DNA of 64,000 bases, taken from contig CM039512.1 in assembly GCA_022432975.1 (NCBI GenBank), positions 27,956,863 to 28,020,862 on the forward strand. The letters are read 5' to 3'. Source of the stretch: Begonia masoniana (Eukaryota > Streptophyta > Magnoliopsida > Cucurbitales > Begoniaceae). Of this stretch, positions 25,326 to 38,200 are shown piece by piece (position 1 is the stretch's first letter; the number at the start of each line of letters is the position of its first letter). Both the position numbers and the translations under genes were made by a program. Below the pieces are notes generated by a model. The model saw only the letters and a program-made list of their open reading frames with translations, was not told where the DNA came from and made no database searches.

Positions 25326-26318
25326 TCTTATATACTCACGGACTGAAGCTGACCATGAAGAACACTTTAGAATAGTTTTGACAACCCTGAAACAGCAACA
25401 ACTTTATGCCAAGTTGTCCAAGTGTGAGTTCTGGTTGGATAAGGTTAACTTCTTAGGCCATGTCATCTCTGCTGAAGGTATATCAGTAGATCCAACCAAA
25501 ATTCAGGCAGTTAAGGACTGGCCACAGCCAAAGAATGTCAGTGAAGTCCGCAGTTTCCTTGGTCTGGTAGGTTATTATAGGAAGTTTATTAAAGGATTTT
25601 CAATGATAGCTAAATCTTTAACAAGTTTGACTAAGAATGACACCAAGTACTCTTGGACTGAAGCTTGTGAAGATGGATTCCAGACACTTAAGCTGAAGTT
25701 GACAACAGCCCCACTACTGACTCTCCCAACCGAAGAAGGAAAGTTTAGTGTTTACTGTGATGCATCCAAAGTTGGACTGGGGTGTGTTTTGATGCAAGAA
25801 GGCAAGGTGGTGGCGTATGCCTCTAGGCAGTTGAAGAGTTATGAACAGAATTACCCCACTCACGATTTAGAGTTAGCCGCAGTTGTTTTTGCTTTAAAGA
25901 TTTGGAGACACTATTTGTATGGTCAACAGTGTGAGGTGTTTTCCGACCATAAAAGCCTGAAGTACCTTTTCACCCAAAAGGAATTAAACATGAGACAAAG
26001 ACGTTGGTTGGAGTTTGTTAAGGATTATGACTTCGAAATTAAATATCACCCGGTAAGGCCAATGCTGTGGCTGATGCATTAAGCAGAATGTTTAAGACAA
26101 TGCAGCCCGCAGTATCAACCATGTCTGTACCATTATGGAAGGAAGTTCAGAAGTTCGAGTTGGAAATAGTTCCTGAGTTGTCAACTTTACTTGCTGACTT
26201 AACCATTTGACCAACTATTTTGGATAAAATCAAAGAGGCACAACAGAAGGATTCAAAGGAGAATAATAGCATGATGAGTAAGTTGCAGGATGTCTCCTCT
26301 GAATTCAGTCTCTCCAAC
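25326..26318 (+). pseudogene. pol: Element A RT C-terminus and RNase H
   Basis: It continues the RT with [31 protein letters not shown] and [19 protein letters not shown]. RNase H follows: [50 protein letters not shown] and [10 protein letters not shown] one-base frameshift at about 26052 disrupts the [12 protein letters not shown] region. The frame then carries on weakly to the family-5 LTR insertion, with a TGA near 26209. Confidence 0.88.
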
Positions 26319-28960
26319 TATCACAACCCGAGAGGGGGCCTAACAGAAACGCCAGGTTAAACGATCAACCTCGGAGAGGTCCACTGTCTAACCTAAGGCT
26401 AAATGCGGAAGATTAGCACTGATCCAGGACCTCCTCAAAGCAACAAATAAAAGAGAGTACAAACAATCGTAGAAATACAAGATAAATGAGAATAATTACA
26501 TGCCAAAATAAAGTACAATATCGAATGTCTTACATACACAAATCTGTAGGAAATAAAAAGTGTGACCCTAAGGAAAATCCACACGACAGAGCTCACTTCC
26601 TAGTCTTCCTTCCTTTACCTGTAGAGAGGGGAGTCGATGGGGTGAGTGACAAACTCAGTATGAGATGTTATATCTACCACTCAAGGATGCATGCCTTATC
26701 AAATCAATGCACGTTTTAAAAATCAAAACCAATTTCAATATTATCCATTTCTCTTCTTCTTATCCATTTAAAACGGTTAATGGGCTAACGATAAAATAAA
26801 TATATATAGTGAAAATAGGCCCACATCAACAATGCTATCATAAAAATAGATATCCAGGTGTACAGTGAAAAGAGAGGTCACTCATGGATCCTCCGAACCA
26901 CACCAACACAGAAAGGCCGCGATAACACCAGGTAGGGCCTCATAGGGAGAAGAGAAAAGGTCAACCACCAGGAGGGACAAACCACTCAGCCCTGGGCCAC
27001 CGGGACACGCGCTAGGGCACACCAGGAGGGACGAACCACTCAACCCTGGGTCCAAGGGGTCCACAAGGTGGACTTAACATACCGGGGTAGCAACGAATAG
27101 ACACTGGCCAGGTCGGGTAACTGGGCGAGCATACCTCCGAGCCCATTCCGCCTATTCTCAGGGGCGTACCCTACATTCCTCCTATTCTCAGGGGGCGTAC
27201 CCTATCCAAACAAGCGTAGGGAGTACCACAACAACTGGGCAAAACCCCTGATACTCCTAGCATAAGGGCCCAGCTAAGAGTTCCAGACGATTATCTCCAG
27301 TATCAAACTCCAAATGGCACAACAGAAAACCAATGCATGAACAATATCAAATGCATGTATAAAGCTATCTGCATGCCAAATATAATAAATCTCAGGGGAA
27401 TCTCAAATACAACCCGTCGGGTAAGGCAAGTAAAACATGGCATATAAACTCCACTAGGCAGTATAGATCAGTCAAAAAAATATACGTGCCACAATATGCA
27501 AAATAACCATGCCAGTAAAATGCCGAAATCAATACTAGTGGTATCCCACCAAAAATAATATACGTGCATGTGCATGTTAGGTATAACGTAGTAAGCATAA
27601 TAACCCATACCCCTGCGGCGAGTTCTCCTATCCTCAGTGAATCGTGGCTCCTCAGGAATTAGTTTCAAATCAGCAAAATCCTCTGAATCTGAGAAACAAC
27701 ACAAGGAATGAGCCCCGTTAAGGTCCAATTCGATCAAGAAACGATATAAACTACGAACCAGGGCAAAAACGGGCCAAAATAGCTCAGGCTGACTTTTGGT
27801 TAAAAGTCAAAGTCAACGATCAACGCTCAAAGTCAACGGTCAACGGTCAAAGTAAACGGTCAACGATCAAAGTCAATGGTCAAAGTCAACCATTGACTTT
27901 GACTGACTGGACCGGGTCGGGTCGGGTCGAATCGGATCGGTTCGTGTCGGACTGGTTCGGGTTGGTTTGGGTCAGATCGGTTTGACCCGAACCAACCCAT
28001 TCCAATTGGGCTCGGGCCAGACCCGGCCCAAACCCAAATCGGGTCGGACCAGGCGGGTTCGACACGTAATGGGATGGGTTGACCCAGCCTGATGGGTCGG
28101 GTCAAACTCTGCCCAATGGACCCAAGTCGAACCCGGCCTAGAAGGCCAAAAGGCCTGGGTCCAGCCTGGCTCGAATCTGGATAGGGCTGGGCCAAACCCA
28201 GTCGGGCCCAACTCAGCCCTGGGCCAGAGTCAACTCAGCCTTGGGCCTGAGTCAACTCGGCCCACAGCCCGAGTTGACTCAGCCCATGGTCGAGTTGACT
28301 CGACCGACGATCAACCCGCAGCAAAAAACACGATTTCTTACCTGTTTTTCGCCGAAAATCGCTTTCAACACGTTTCCAACCACTTTTCGAGTCAATCCCT
28401 GCCAAAAACACCGAGAAATCGACCCTAAAAATTCAGATCTGACAAAACCTAAAACCTGAAACTTCTCGGGCAAAAATCGAGAGAAAGAGAGGTTACCTTC
28501 GAAAACGCCCTTCACAAACGTTGAGCTACTCTTCGAAACGAACGTTTTGACACCAAAATCGCAACGAACGGAGATCGTTCCGGTGTCGGCGATTCTCTCC
28601 TCGCGCGGCTCTCTCTCTCCTTTTTTTCTCTCTCTCCTCTGGTTGTTTTCTGAAAACACTCGACAGATAAAGTTTCTTTTTGAAACCTTATCTTTTAATT
28701 TTATTTTTATTATTTTATTTTTATATTAAATTTTATATTAAATCCATTTCATTTATTATTTTACCTACCTCATTATTATTTTACGTACTTTTATTTTGAT
28801 TTTAATTAATTCTTTTATTAACTTTCTACAATTAATTACCTTTAATTTAAGGTTCGTTTCCACGATCCAAATTCCTACCGTAATTGATCACAATTATTTA
28901 CACTAAAATTCGCGAAAAATTTATTCAAATTTTTACTACTAAAATTTGACGGTTTTTACA
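26319..28960 (-). mobile_element. Solo LTR, family 5 (2.6 kb), TSD CCAAC
   Basis: CCAAC at 26314-26318 and 28961-28965 is a perfect duplication. On the minus strand it reads TGTAAAAACCGTCAAA... to ...CTCGGGTTGTGATA, so the last dinucleotide is TA, not CA. Orientation is inferred from the A/T-rich start (28960-28670) followed by an AGAGAGAG leader and GGTAACCTC/AACAGGTAAGAAAT donor-like sites. It shares little with the other LTR families. It sits between RNase H and integrase of element A. Confidence 0.85.
27785..28310. repeat. GTCAA-rich and GGGTCGG-rich simple repeats in family-5 LTR
   Basis: 27795-27905 is a run of about ten GTCAA(A/C) units (TTGAC on the minus strand). 27908-28310 is rich in degenerate CGGGTCGG / AACTCAGCCC units. 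Both are imperfect and probably old. Confidence 0.75.
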
Positions 28961-28965
28961 CCAAC

Positions 28966-30291
28966 GATGGTATTTTGAAGTTTAGGAATCGATGGTATAT
29001 TCCAAATGATGAAGAACTACGTAAGTTGATCTTGACCGAGGCTCACTCATCTCCCTTTTCTGTACATCCTGGTAGCACCAAGATGTATCAGGACTTGAAG
29101 TTACATTATTGGTGGCCAAATGTGAAGAGGGATATTGCCAAGTATGTGGAGTCATGTTTGGTTTGCCAACAGGTTAAGGCAGAGCACCAACGCCCAAGAG
29201 GTACTCTTCAACCCTTACCGATCCCTGAATGGAAATGGGAAAACATTGCCATGGATTTTGTGGTAGGATTACCAAAGACAATCAAAGGACATGATAGTAT
29301 TTGGGTTGTGGTTGATAGAATGACAAAATCAGCACACTTCATACCAGTAAGAATGACTTTTACAATGGAACAACTTGCTAACCTGTACATTCAGGAAATC
29401 ATCAGATTGCATGGGATCCCCTTGTCCATTGTCTCCGACCGTGATCCTAGATTTACCTCGAGATTTTGGCAAAGTTTGCAAGGCACGTTAGGAACAAAAT
29501 TGTCCTTCAGTACTGCTTTTCACCCTCAAACTGATGGTCAATCTGAGAGGACCATTCAGATACTAGAAGACATGTTAAGAGCGTGTGTGCTGGATTTCCA
29601 GACATCTTGAAGTCGATATTTACCCTTGGTGGAATTCTCCTACAATAATAGTTACCAGTCCACCATTGGTATGGCACCTTATGAAGCACTTTATGGCAGA
29701 AAGTGCAGATCACCTTTGTACTGGGATGAGGTCGGTGAAGCGAAACTCCTAGGTCCAGAGATCTTGCAACAGATGTCAGACAAGATTACCATTATCAGGA
29801 AAAGAATGATTACTGCACAAAGCCGACAGAACAGTTATGCAGACAAAAGGAGGAGAGATCTTGAATTTGCTGTTGGAGATGAAGTTTTCTTAAAGATTTC
29901 ACCGTTTAAAGGAGTACTAAGATTTGGCAAGAAGGGGAAACTTAATCCGCGATTCGTTGGACCGTTCCCTGTCTTGGAGAGGGTCGGCAGCACAACTTAT
30001 AGACTGCTATTGCCCCTATCATTGAAAAAGGTTCACAATGTTTTTCATGTGTCAATGTTAAGAAAATGCATACGGGATCCTACACAAGTTGTTAAGTCAG
30101 TGGATGTCGAAATTGAGCCAACACTAATGTATGAAGAGAAGCCAGCGCAAATTTTGGAATCTGCTGTGAAAACTCTGAGGAATAAGGAAATTCCATTGGT
30201 TAAGGTCTTATGGACAAATCATGGAGTTGAAGAAGCCACATGGGAACGACGGCAAGATATGTTGGACAAATATCCGGAGTTCTTTGTTTGA
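28966..30291 (+). pseudogene. pol: Element A integrase and chromodomain-like tail
   Basis: Zinc domain: [16 protein letters not shown] and [13 protein letters not shown]. Core: [29 protein letters not shown] and [14 protein letters not shown], with the D, D and E all kept. One TGA (29608) replaces the Trp of SWSRY in relatives; otherwise the frame is open to 30291. The end has HNVFHVSMLRKCIRDP, EKPAQILESAVKTLRN and VKVLWTNHGVEEATWERR followed by YPEFF, a chromodomain-like tail. The enzyme would insert the cDNA, and the tail may guide it to heterochromatin. Confidence 0.9.
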
Positions 30292-30318
30292 TCAATTTTT
30301 GAGGACGAAAATTTTGTT

Positions 30319-30332
30319 TAAGGAGGGGTGAA
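30319..30332 (+). other. Polypurine tract of element A
   Basis: AAGGAGGGGTGAA immediately before the 3' LTR start at 30333. It is preceded by TTTGAGGACGAAAATTTTG, which corresponds to the region amplified as a 17-bp array in element F. Confidence 0.85.
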
Positions 30333-33300
30333 TGTAACACCTGACATTTTCAGTCAGGTGATCTTATTAACGGAATTAACTGTCACCCTTATTTTTGGAC
30401 CTTTTGATTTAAATTTAATACCAAGATTTGTTCCAAATTGTGTGAACTAGGTTGAGTGGCAAAATTGAAATTAGGGTGGGCTGTGATCGATATATAAAGG
30501 AGATGGAAAGTTTTTAAATCTCACCAATACCGCTGTAGCAAACACTTTCTCCTTTCAGCGATTTCCCTCTCCCGAGCTCTCGCTCTCTGCCTGCCAGTAA
30601 TCCTTCCTTCGACGATCGGTTCCCTTGCCATTTCTCGGATACTCTACGCTCGAGGTATGGATTAGACAATGTAGTTGTCAGTTAGTTGTTAAACTCTGTT
30701 TTTCAACTGGTGTTGGAGTTTGGTTTCTCTAATGGCCGAGTAGCAATAGTAACATTTATAACCTTGATTTTTGTAATGTCATTTCCGAATCGATTCTGGA
30801 CATTTAATATAACCAACCCTGATTAATTGTTAGTTGGACCTAGCTGTTTTGGTTTTGGATTTCTGAGTGCACACAGAGAACTAGACTAGGGGATTCGGGA
30901 ATGATTTTATTTATTAGATTCTAGGATGACTTCTATCGGAAGATGTTAAGAGTTTGCATCTACCGACGGATGATTTCTATCGGAAGATGTTAAGAGTTTT
31001 CATCTACCGACGGATGATTTCTATCGGAAGATGTTAAGAGTTTTCATCTACCGACGGATGATTTCTATCGGAAGATGTTAAGAGTTTGCATCTACCGACG
31101 GATGATTTCTATCGGAAGATGTTAAGAGTTTGCATCTACCGACGGATGATTTCTATCGGAAGATGTTAAGAGTTTTCATCTACCGACGGATGATTTCTAT
31201 CGGAAGATGTTAAGAGTTTTCATCTACCGACGGATGATTTCTATCGGAAGATGTTAAGAGTTTTCATCTACCGACGGATGATTTCTATCGGAAGATGTTA
31301 AGAGTTTTCATCTACCGACGGATGATTTCTATCGGAAGATGTTAAGAGTTTTCATCTACCGACGGATGATTTCTATCGGAAGATGTTAAGAGTTTTCATC
31401 TACCGACGGATGATTTCTATCGGAAGATGTTAAGAGTTTTCATCTACCGACGGATGATTTCTATCGGAAGATGTTAAGAGTTTTCATCTACCGACGGATG
31501 ATTTCTATCGGAAGATGTTAAGAGTTTTCATCTACCGACGGATGATTTCTATCGGAAGATGTTAAGAGTTTTCATCTACCGACGGATGATTTCTATCGGA
31601 AGATGTTAAGAGTTTTCATCTACCGACGGATGATTTCTATCGGAAGATGTTAAGAGTTTTCATCTACCGACGGATGATTTCTATCGGAAGATGTTAAGAG
31701 TTTTCATCTACCGACGGATGATTTCTATCGGAAGATGTTAAGAGTTTTCATCTACCGACGGATGATTTCTATCGGAAGATGTTAAGAGTTTTCATCTACC
31801 GACGGATGATTTCTATCGGAAGATGTTAAGAGTTTTCATCTACCGACGGATGATTTCTATCGGAAGATGTTAAGAGTTTTCATCTACCGACGGATGATTT
31901 CTATCGGAAGATGTTAAGAGTTTTCATCTACCGACGGATGATTTCTATCGGAAGATGTTAAGAGTTTGCATCTACCGACGGATGATTTCTATCGGAAGAT
32001 GTTAAGAGTTTTCATCTACCGACGGATGATTTCTATCGGAAGATGTTAAGAGTTTGCATCTACCGACGGATGATTTCTATCGGAAGATGTTAAGAGTTTT
32101 CATCTACCGACGGATGATTTCTATCGGAAGATGTTAAGAGTTTTCATCTACCGACGGATGATTTCTATCGGAAGATGTTAAGAGTTTTCATCTACCGACG
32201 GATGATTTCTATCGGAAGATGTTAAGAGTTTTCATCTACCGACGGATGATTTCTATCGGAAGATGTTAAGAGTTTGCATCTACCGACGGATGATTTCTAT
32301 CGGAAGATGTTAAGAGTTTGCATCTACCGACGGATGATTTCTATCGGAAGATGTTAAGAGTTTTCATCTACCGACGGATGATTTCTATCGGAAGATGTTA
32401 AGAGTTTTCATCTACCGACGGATGATTTCTATCGGAAGATGTTAAGAGTTTTCATCTACCGACGGATGATTTCTATCGGAAGATGTTAAGAGTTTTCATC
32501 TACCGACGGATGATTTCTATCGGAAGATGTTAAGAGTTTTCATCTACCGACGGATGATTTCTATCGGAAGATGTTAAGAGTTTTCATCTACCGACGGATG
32601 ATTTCTATCGGAAGATGTTAAGAGTTTTCATCTACCGACGGATGATTTCTATCGGAAGATGTTAAGAGTTTTCATCTACCGACGGATGATTTCTATCGGA
32701 AGATGTTAAGAGTTTTCATCTACCGACGGATGATTTCTATCGGAAGATGTTAAGAGTTTTCATCTACCGACGGATGATTTCTATCGGAAGATGTTAAGAG
32801 TTTTCATCTACCGACGGATGATTTCTATCGGAAGATGTTAAGAGTTTTCATCTACCGACGGATGATTTCTATCGGAAGATGTTAAGAGTTTTCATCTACC
32901 GACGGATGATTTCTATCGGAAGATGTTAAGAGTTTTCATCTACCGACGGATGATTTCTATCGGAAGATGTTAAGAGTTTTCATCTACCGACGGATGATTT
33001 CTATCGGAAGATGTTAAGAGTTTTCATCTACCGACGGATGATTTCTATCGGAAGATGTTAAGAGTTTTCATCTACCGACGGATGATTTCTATCGGAAGAT
33101 GTTAAGAGTTTTCATCTACCGACGGATGATTTCTATCGGAAGATGTTAAGAGTTTGCATCTACCGACGGATGATTTCTATCGGAAGATGTTAAGAGTTTT
33201 CATCTACCGACGGATGATTTCTATCGGAAGATGTTAAGAGTTTGCATCTACCGACGGATGATTTCTATCGGAAGATGTTAAGAGTTTTCATCTACCGACG

Positions 33301-33729
33301 GATGATTTCTATCGGAAGATGTTAAGAGTTTTCATCTACCGACGGATGATTTCTATCGGAAGATGTTAAGAGTTTGCATCTACCAACGGATGATTTCTAT
33401 CGGAAGATGTTAAGAGTTTGCATCTACCGACGGATGATTTCTATCGGAAGGTGTATTAAGTGAACACGTGAATTGCACATGTCTATCAGTAGATGTAAGG
33501 TATTTCAAATACCGGATGATATAAGAGCTAGTTTGTCGTCTTGTGACCGGTAGATGTTTTACCATCTGTCGATGCGAGTCTATGACTCTATCGGCAGATG
33601 CAGTTTAGGAAATGTTTGCGAAAAAATATATGTATAATACTAATAATGAACAAGGTGCATGAAGTAAGAACCGATTGATTAAGAGGTTAAGTTATGAATT
33701 ACGTGGCGACTCCAACTTAGGTTGTTACA
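30333..33729 (+). mobile_element. Element A 3' LTR, with array and internal deletion
   Basis: 30333-30933 aligns to 16332-16936 of the 5' LTR and 33440-33729 aligns to 18135-18422. Between them the 5' LTR has about 1.1 kb of unique sequence plus three 44-bp units. The 3' LTR has only a 44-bp array. The left junction falls where GGATGACTTCT of the unique part meets GGATGATTTCT of the unit. The AAGCATTAGGCTTA block is lost. Confidence 0.92.
30934..33450. repeat. 44-bp minisatellite array, about 57 copies
   Basis: The unit is TTAAGAGTTTTCATCTACCG plus ACGGATGATTTCTATCGGAAGATG less the shared bases, 44 bp. Copies differ almost only at one site (GTTTGCATC or GTTTTCATC); the T form predominates and the G form occurs singly or in small groups. 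CATCTACCGA / TCGGAAGATG arms recur in each unit. The last copies carry the ACCAACGG variant that is also in the 5' LTR. Confidence 0.96.
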
Positions 33730-33734
33730 CCTAC

Positions 33735-34266
33735 TGTACTCTGCCACAGACCCTGTCTGCTTCAAGTTCAAAAACTCAACTTTCATTGCAGCCTGGACTG
33801 TGCTGTTGAAATATTTCTCATAGAAAATCTCCTTGAACTGTGACCATGACATAGCCAGAACGTCAGCGGTGGTGTCTATGGTTTCCCACCAAAGTTGAGC
33901 GTCCCCAGCCAAATGGAATGTTGTCAGAGTGACTTTGTCTCCTTCCCCGACGTTGGCACATCTAAACATGCTCTCAATCTTCCTAAGCCACTCCTCAGCA
34001 ACAATCGGATTGGACGACTTTCCATCAAATGTGGGTGGCTGTAGCCTCCAGAATCGGTCTCCTGAATGCTCAGTACTGGAACTCGAGTTGGCACTGCCTT
34101 GTACCTCTTGGTTCAACAATACTTCTAACTGATCGGATTGTTGACGAACCAAATCTGTCTGTTGGCGCACCAAGTCTGTCAGTTGCCGAATTAAACTAGG
34201 GTCCTCCTCACTTCTCAAATTTAGCATCTCTCTCGGTACCCTTGGTCTTCCTGGTCGTCTAGCCAT
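33735..34266 (-). pseudogene. gag: Element B gag, N-terminal part
   Basis: Minus strand from MARRPGRPRVPREML (ATG at 34266; an in-frame ATG 12 codons upstream is less likely). Residues 30-60 hold repeats of LVRQQTD, coiled-coil-like. The gag core has RFWRLQPPTFDGKSS, AEEWLRKIESMFRCANVGEG, QLWWETIDTTADVLAMSW and FKEIFYEKYFNSTVQAA. Reading continues across element A at AEYS|RQFES (16326). Without the insertion this part has no stop. Confidence 0.85.
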
Positions 34267-34406
34267 TTTGCTATATTCCTGCACAAGGTTAATTGCTCTC
34301 ATAAATATCTAATAGCTAAGGTTAACATAAACATTTACAGTTGTTGAAGTACTTCCATGCAACGATTGGCACTGATGAGTAAACTTTTGAACGGTTTAAC
34401 TGAATG

Positions 34407-34418
34407 TCTCTGATACCA
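34407..34418 (-). other. Primer-binding site of element B, initiator tRNA-Met
   Basis: TGGTATCAGAGA on the minus strand, three bases after the LTR end at 34422. The untranslated leader 34267-34406 between it and gag shows no other feature. Confidence 0.88.
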
Positions 34419-34421
34419 TAC

Positions 34422-36195
34422 TGTAACGCCCCGAATTAGACAAAACACTCAACATCCACCGATAGACAAAACACTCAACATCCACCGATAGACAAAACAC
34501 TCAACATCCACCGATAGACAAAACACTCAACATCCACCGATAGACAAAACACTCAACATCCACCGATAGACAAAACACTCAACATCCACCGATAGACAAA
34601 ACACTCAACATCCACCGATAGACAAAACACTCAACATCCACCGATAGACAAAACACTCAACATCCACCGATAGACAAAACACTCAACATCCACCGATAGA
34701 CAAAACACTCAACATCCACCGATAGACAAAACACTCAACATCCACCGATGGACTACATCCACCGATAGACAAAACACTCAACATCCACCGATAGACAAAA
34801 CACTCAACATCCACCGATGGACTACATCCACCGATAGACAAAACACTCAACATCCACCGATAGACAAAACACTCAACATCCACCGATAGACAAAACACTC
34901 AACATCCACCGATAGACAAAACACTCAACATCCACCGATAGACAAAACACTCAACATCCACCGATAGACAAAACACTCAACATCCACCGATAGACAAAAC
35001 ACTCAACATCCACCGATAGACAAAACACTCAACATCCACCGATAGACAAAACACTCAACATCCACCGATAGACAAAACACTCAACATCCACCGATAGACA
35101 AAACACTCAACATCCACCGATAGACAAAACACTCAACATCCACCGATAGACAAAACACTCAACATCCACCGATAGACAAAACACTCAACATCCACCGATA
35201 GACAAAACACTCAACATCCACCGATAGACAAAACACTCAACATCCACCGATAGACAAAACACTCAACATCCACCGATAGACAAAACACTCAACATCCACC
35301 GATAGACAAAACACTCAACATCCACCGATAGACAAAACACTCAACATCCACCGATAGACAAAACACTCAACATCCACCGATAGACAAAACACTCAACATC
35401 CACCGATAGACAAAACACTCAACATCCACCGATAGACAAAACACTCAACATCCACCGATAGACAAAACACTCAACATCCACCGATAGACAAAACACTCAA
35501 CATCCACCGATAGACAAAACACTCAACATCCACCGATAGACAAAACACTCAACATCCACCGATAGACAAAACACTCAACATCCACCGATAGACAAAACAC
35601 TCAACATCCACCGATAGACAAAACACTCAACATCCACCGATGGACTACATCCACCGATAGACAAAACACTCAACATCCACCGATAGACAAAACACTCAAC
35701 ATCCACCGATAGACAAAACACTCAACATCCACCGATAGACAAAACACTCAACATCCACCGATAGACAAAACACTCAACATCCACCGATAGACAAAACACT
35801 CAACATCCACCGATAGACAAAACACTCAACATCCACCGATAGACAAAACACTCAACATCCACCGATAGACAAAACACTCAACATCCACCGATAGACAAAA
35901 CACTCAACATCCACCGATAGACAAAACACTCAACATCCACCGATAGACAAAACACTCAACATCCACCGATAGACAAAACACTCAACATCCACCGATAGAC
36001 AAAACACTCAACATCCACCGATGGACTACATCCACCGATAAACAAAACACTCAACATCCACCGATAGACAAAACACTCAACATCCACCGATGGACTACAT
36101 CCACCGATAGACAAAACACTCAATCATAACAGCATAACAACCATTTTCGCTCTATACAAGGAAAACTCTGACTACCAAAAGCTACCCTCAAGCTT
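34422..36195 (-). mobile_element. Element B 5' LTR, downstream end with array
   Basis: The minus-strand LTR end is TTCGGGGCGTTACA at 34422. Only about 15 bp separate it from the 26-bp array, whereas the LTR of element A has about 270 bp there, so this tail is lost. Past the array, 36121-36190 (AGCATAACAACCATTTTC... GGAAAACTCTGACTACCAA) is also found at 43925-43975. The upstream part of the LTR is interrupted by element G. Confidence 0.75.
34438..36120. repeat. 26-bp minisatellite array, about 64 copies
   Basis: The unit is ACAAAACACTCAACATCCAC plus CGATAG. Five 17-bp insertions of CGATGGACTACATCCAC occur (near 34745, 34815, 35640, 36020, 36090). On the minus strand the unit reads GATGTTGAGTGTTTTGTCTA plus TCGGTG and matches the first 26 bp of the 44-bp units at 30934 and 41655, so it is a shortened relative. 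Confidence 0.96.
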
Positions 36196-36331
36196 TGTGT
36201 ACAATGGAGGCAATTTTTCCTCACGGTTTTGGCTTCCAAAACCGAGGCAAATATGAACACTTGGTTCAAGAAAACAAACTATACTCAATGATAAATTTGG
36301 CAAAGGTTTTTAGCCATTACGAAGAGTAGGC

Positions 36332-36340
36332 TATATATAG
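36332..36340 (+). promoter_or_regulatory. TATA box, Athila-like LTR
   Basis: TATATATAG about 135 bp after the inferred LTR start. Confidence 0.5.
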
Positions 36341-36570
36341 AGACTTAGGCTAGATTATGGTTTCCATAAGTAAAATGTAATGAGAGTCATAGATGACCAA
36401 AGGAAGGGAGGGCCAAGATGATGCCAAGTGTCTCCCTCCATGCGCTCCAAATGCTAACTCCCAATGGGCCAAGTCCAAATGCTCCAAGTGCTCCAAATGC
36501 CAACTCCCAACGGGCCCAGTCCAAATGCCAACTCCCAATGGGCCAAGTCCAAATGCCAACTCCCAATAGG

Positions 36571-38200
36571 CTAATGAAAAGAAGAGAAATAAGACGAAGA
36601 ACAACAGAGACTGTATCGATCGATCAGCCATCTTAGGCGATCGATCGACAAAGTGCAAACAACGAATCGAAGAAACAGAAGATATGTCGATCGATCGGCC
36701 AAAATTAGCCGATCAATAGGCTAATGAAAAGAAGAGAAATAAGACGAAGAACAACAGAGACTGTATCGATCGATCAGCCATCTTAGGCGATCGATCGACA
36801 AAGTGCAAACAACGAATCGAAGAAACAGAAGATATGTCGATCGATCGGCCAAAATTAGCCGATCAATAGGCTAATGAAAAGAAGAGAAATAAGACGAAGA
36901 ACAACAGAGACTGTATCGATCGATCAGCCATCTTAGGCGATCGATCGACAAAGTGCAAACAACGAATCGAAGAAACAGAAGATATGTCGATCGATCGGCC
37001 AAAATTAGCCGATCAATAGGCTAATGAAAAGAAGAGAAATAAGACGAAGAACAACAGAGACTGTATCGATCGATCAGCCATCTTAGGCGATCGATCGACA
37101 AAGTGCAAACAACGAATCGAAGAAACAGAAGATATGTCGATCGATCGGCCAAAATTAGCCGATCAATAGGCTAATGAAAAGAAGAGAAATAAGACGAAGA
37201 ACAACAGAGACTGTATCGATCGATCAGCCATCTTAGGCGATCGATCGACAAAGTGCAAACAACGAATCGAAGAAACAGAAGATATGTCGATCGATCGGCC
37301 AAAATTAGCCGATCAATAGGCTAATGAAAAGAAGAGAAATAAGACGAAGAACAACAGAGACTGTATCGATCGATCAGCCATCTTAGGCGATCGATCGACA
37401 AAGTGCAAACAACGAATCGAAGAAACAGAAGATATGTCGATCGATCGGCCAAAATTAGCCGATCAATAGGCTAATGAAAAGAAGAGAAATAAGACGAAGA
37501 ACAACAGAGACTGTATCGATCGATCAGCCATCTTAGGCGATCGATCGACAAAGTGCAAACAACGAATCGAAGAAACAGAAGATATGTCGATCGATCGGCC
37601 AAAATTAGCCGATCAATAGGCTAATGAAAAGAAGAGAAATAAGACGAAGAACAACAGAGACTGTATCGATCGATCAGCCATCTTAGGCGATCGATCGACA
37701 AAGTGCAAACAACGAATCGAAGAAACAGAAGATATGTCGATCGATCGGCCAAAATTAGCCGATCAATAGGCTAATGAAAAGAAGAGAAATAAGACGAAGA
37801 ACAACAGAGACTGTATCGATCGATCAGCCATCTTAGGCGATCGATCGACAAAGTGCAAACAACGAATCGAAGAAACAGAAGATATGTCGATCGATCGGCC
37901 AAAATTAGCCGATCAATAGGCTAATGAAAAGAAGAGAAATAAGACGAAGAACAACAGAGACTGTATCGATCGATCAGCCATCTTAGGCGATCGATCGACA
38001 AAGTGCAAACAACGAATCGAAGAAACAGAAGATATGTCGATCGATCGGCCAAAATTAGCCGATCAATAGGCTAATGAAAAGAAGAGAAATAAGACGAAGA
38101 ACAACAGAGACTGTATCGATCGATCAGCCATCTTAGGCGATCGATCGACAAAGTGCAAACAACGAATCGAAGAAACAGAAGATATGTCGATCGATCGGCC
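36571..38200. repeat. 150-bp tandem array, about 10.9 copies
   Basis: CTAATGAAAAGAAGAGAAAT recurs at 36571, 36721, 36871 and so on to 38071, exactly 150 bp apart, with no differences that I could see. Each unit carries four GATCGATC-type palindromic sites (CGATCGATCAGCC, GGCGATCGATCG, TCGATCGATCGGCC). A single-copy GATCGATCGGC remnant continues to 38345. Confidence 0.97.

Noticed and set aside
27860..28459. Pro/Gly-rich open frames near 28000
   Set aside because: Caused by GGGTCGG-type simple repeats in the family-5 LTR; no domain.
36418..36658. Short frames around AATGCCAACTCCCAATGGGCC repeats
   Set aside because: Imperfect short repeat in the Athila-like LTR; no start context or homologue.
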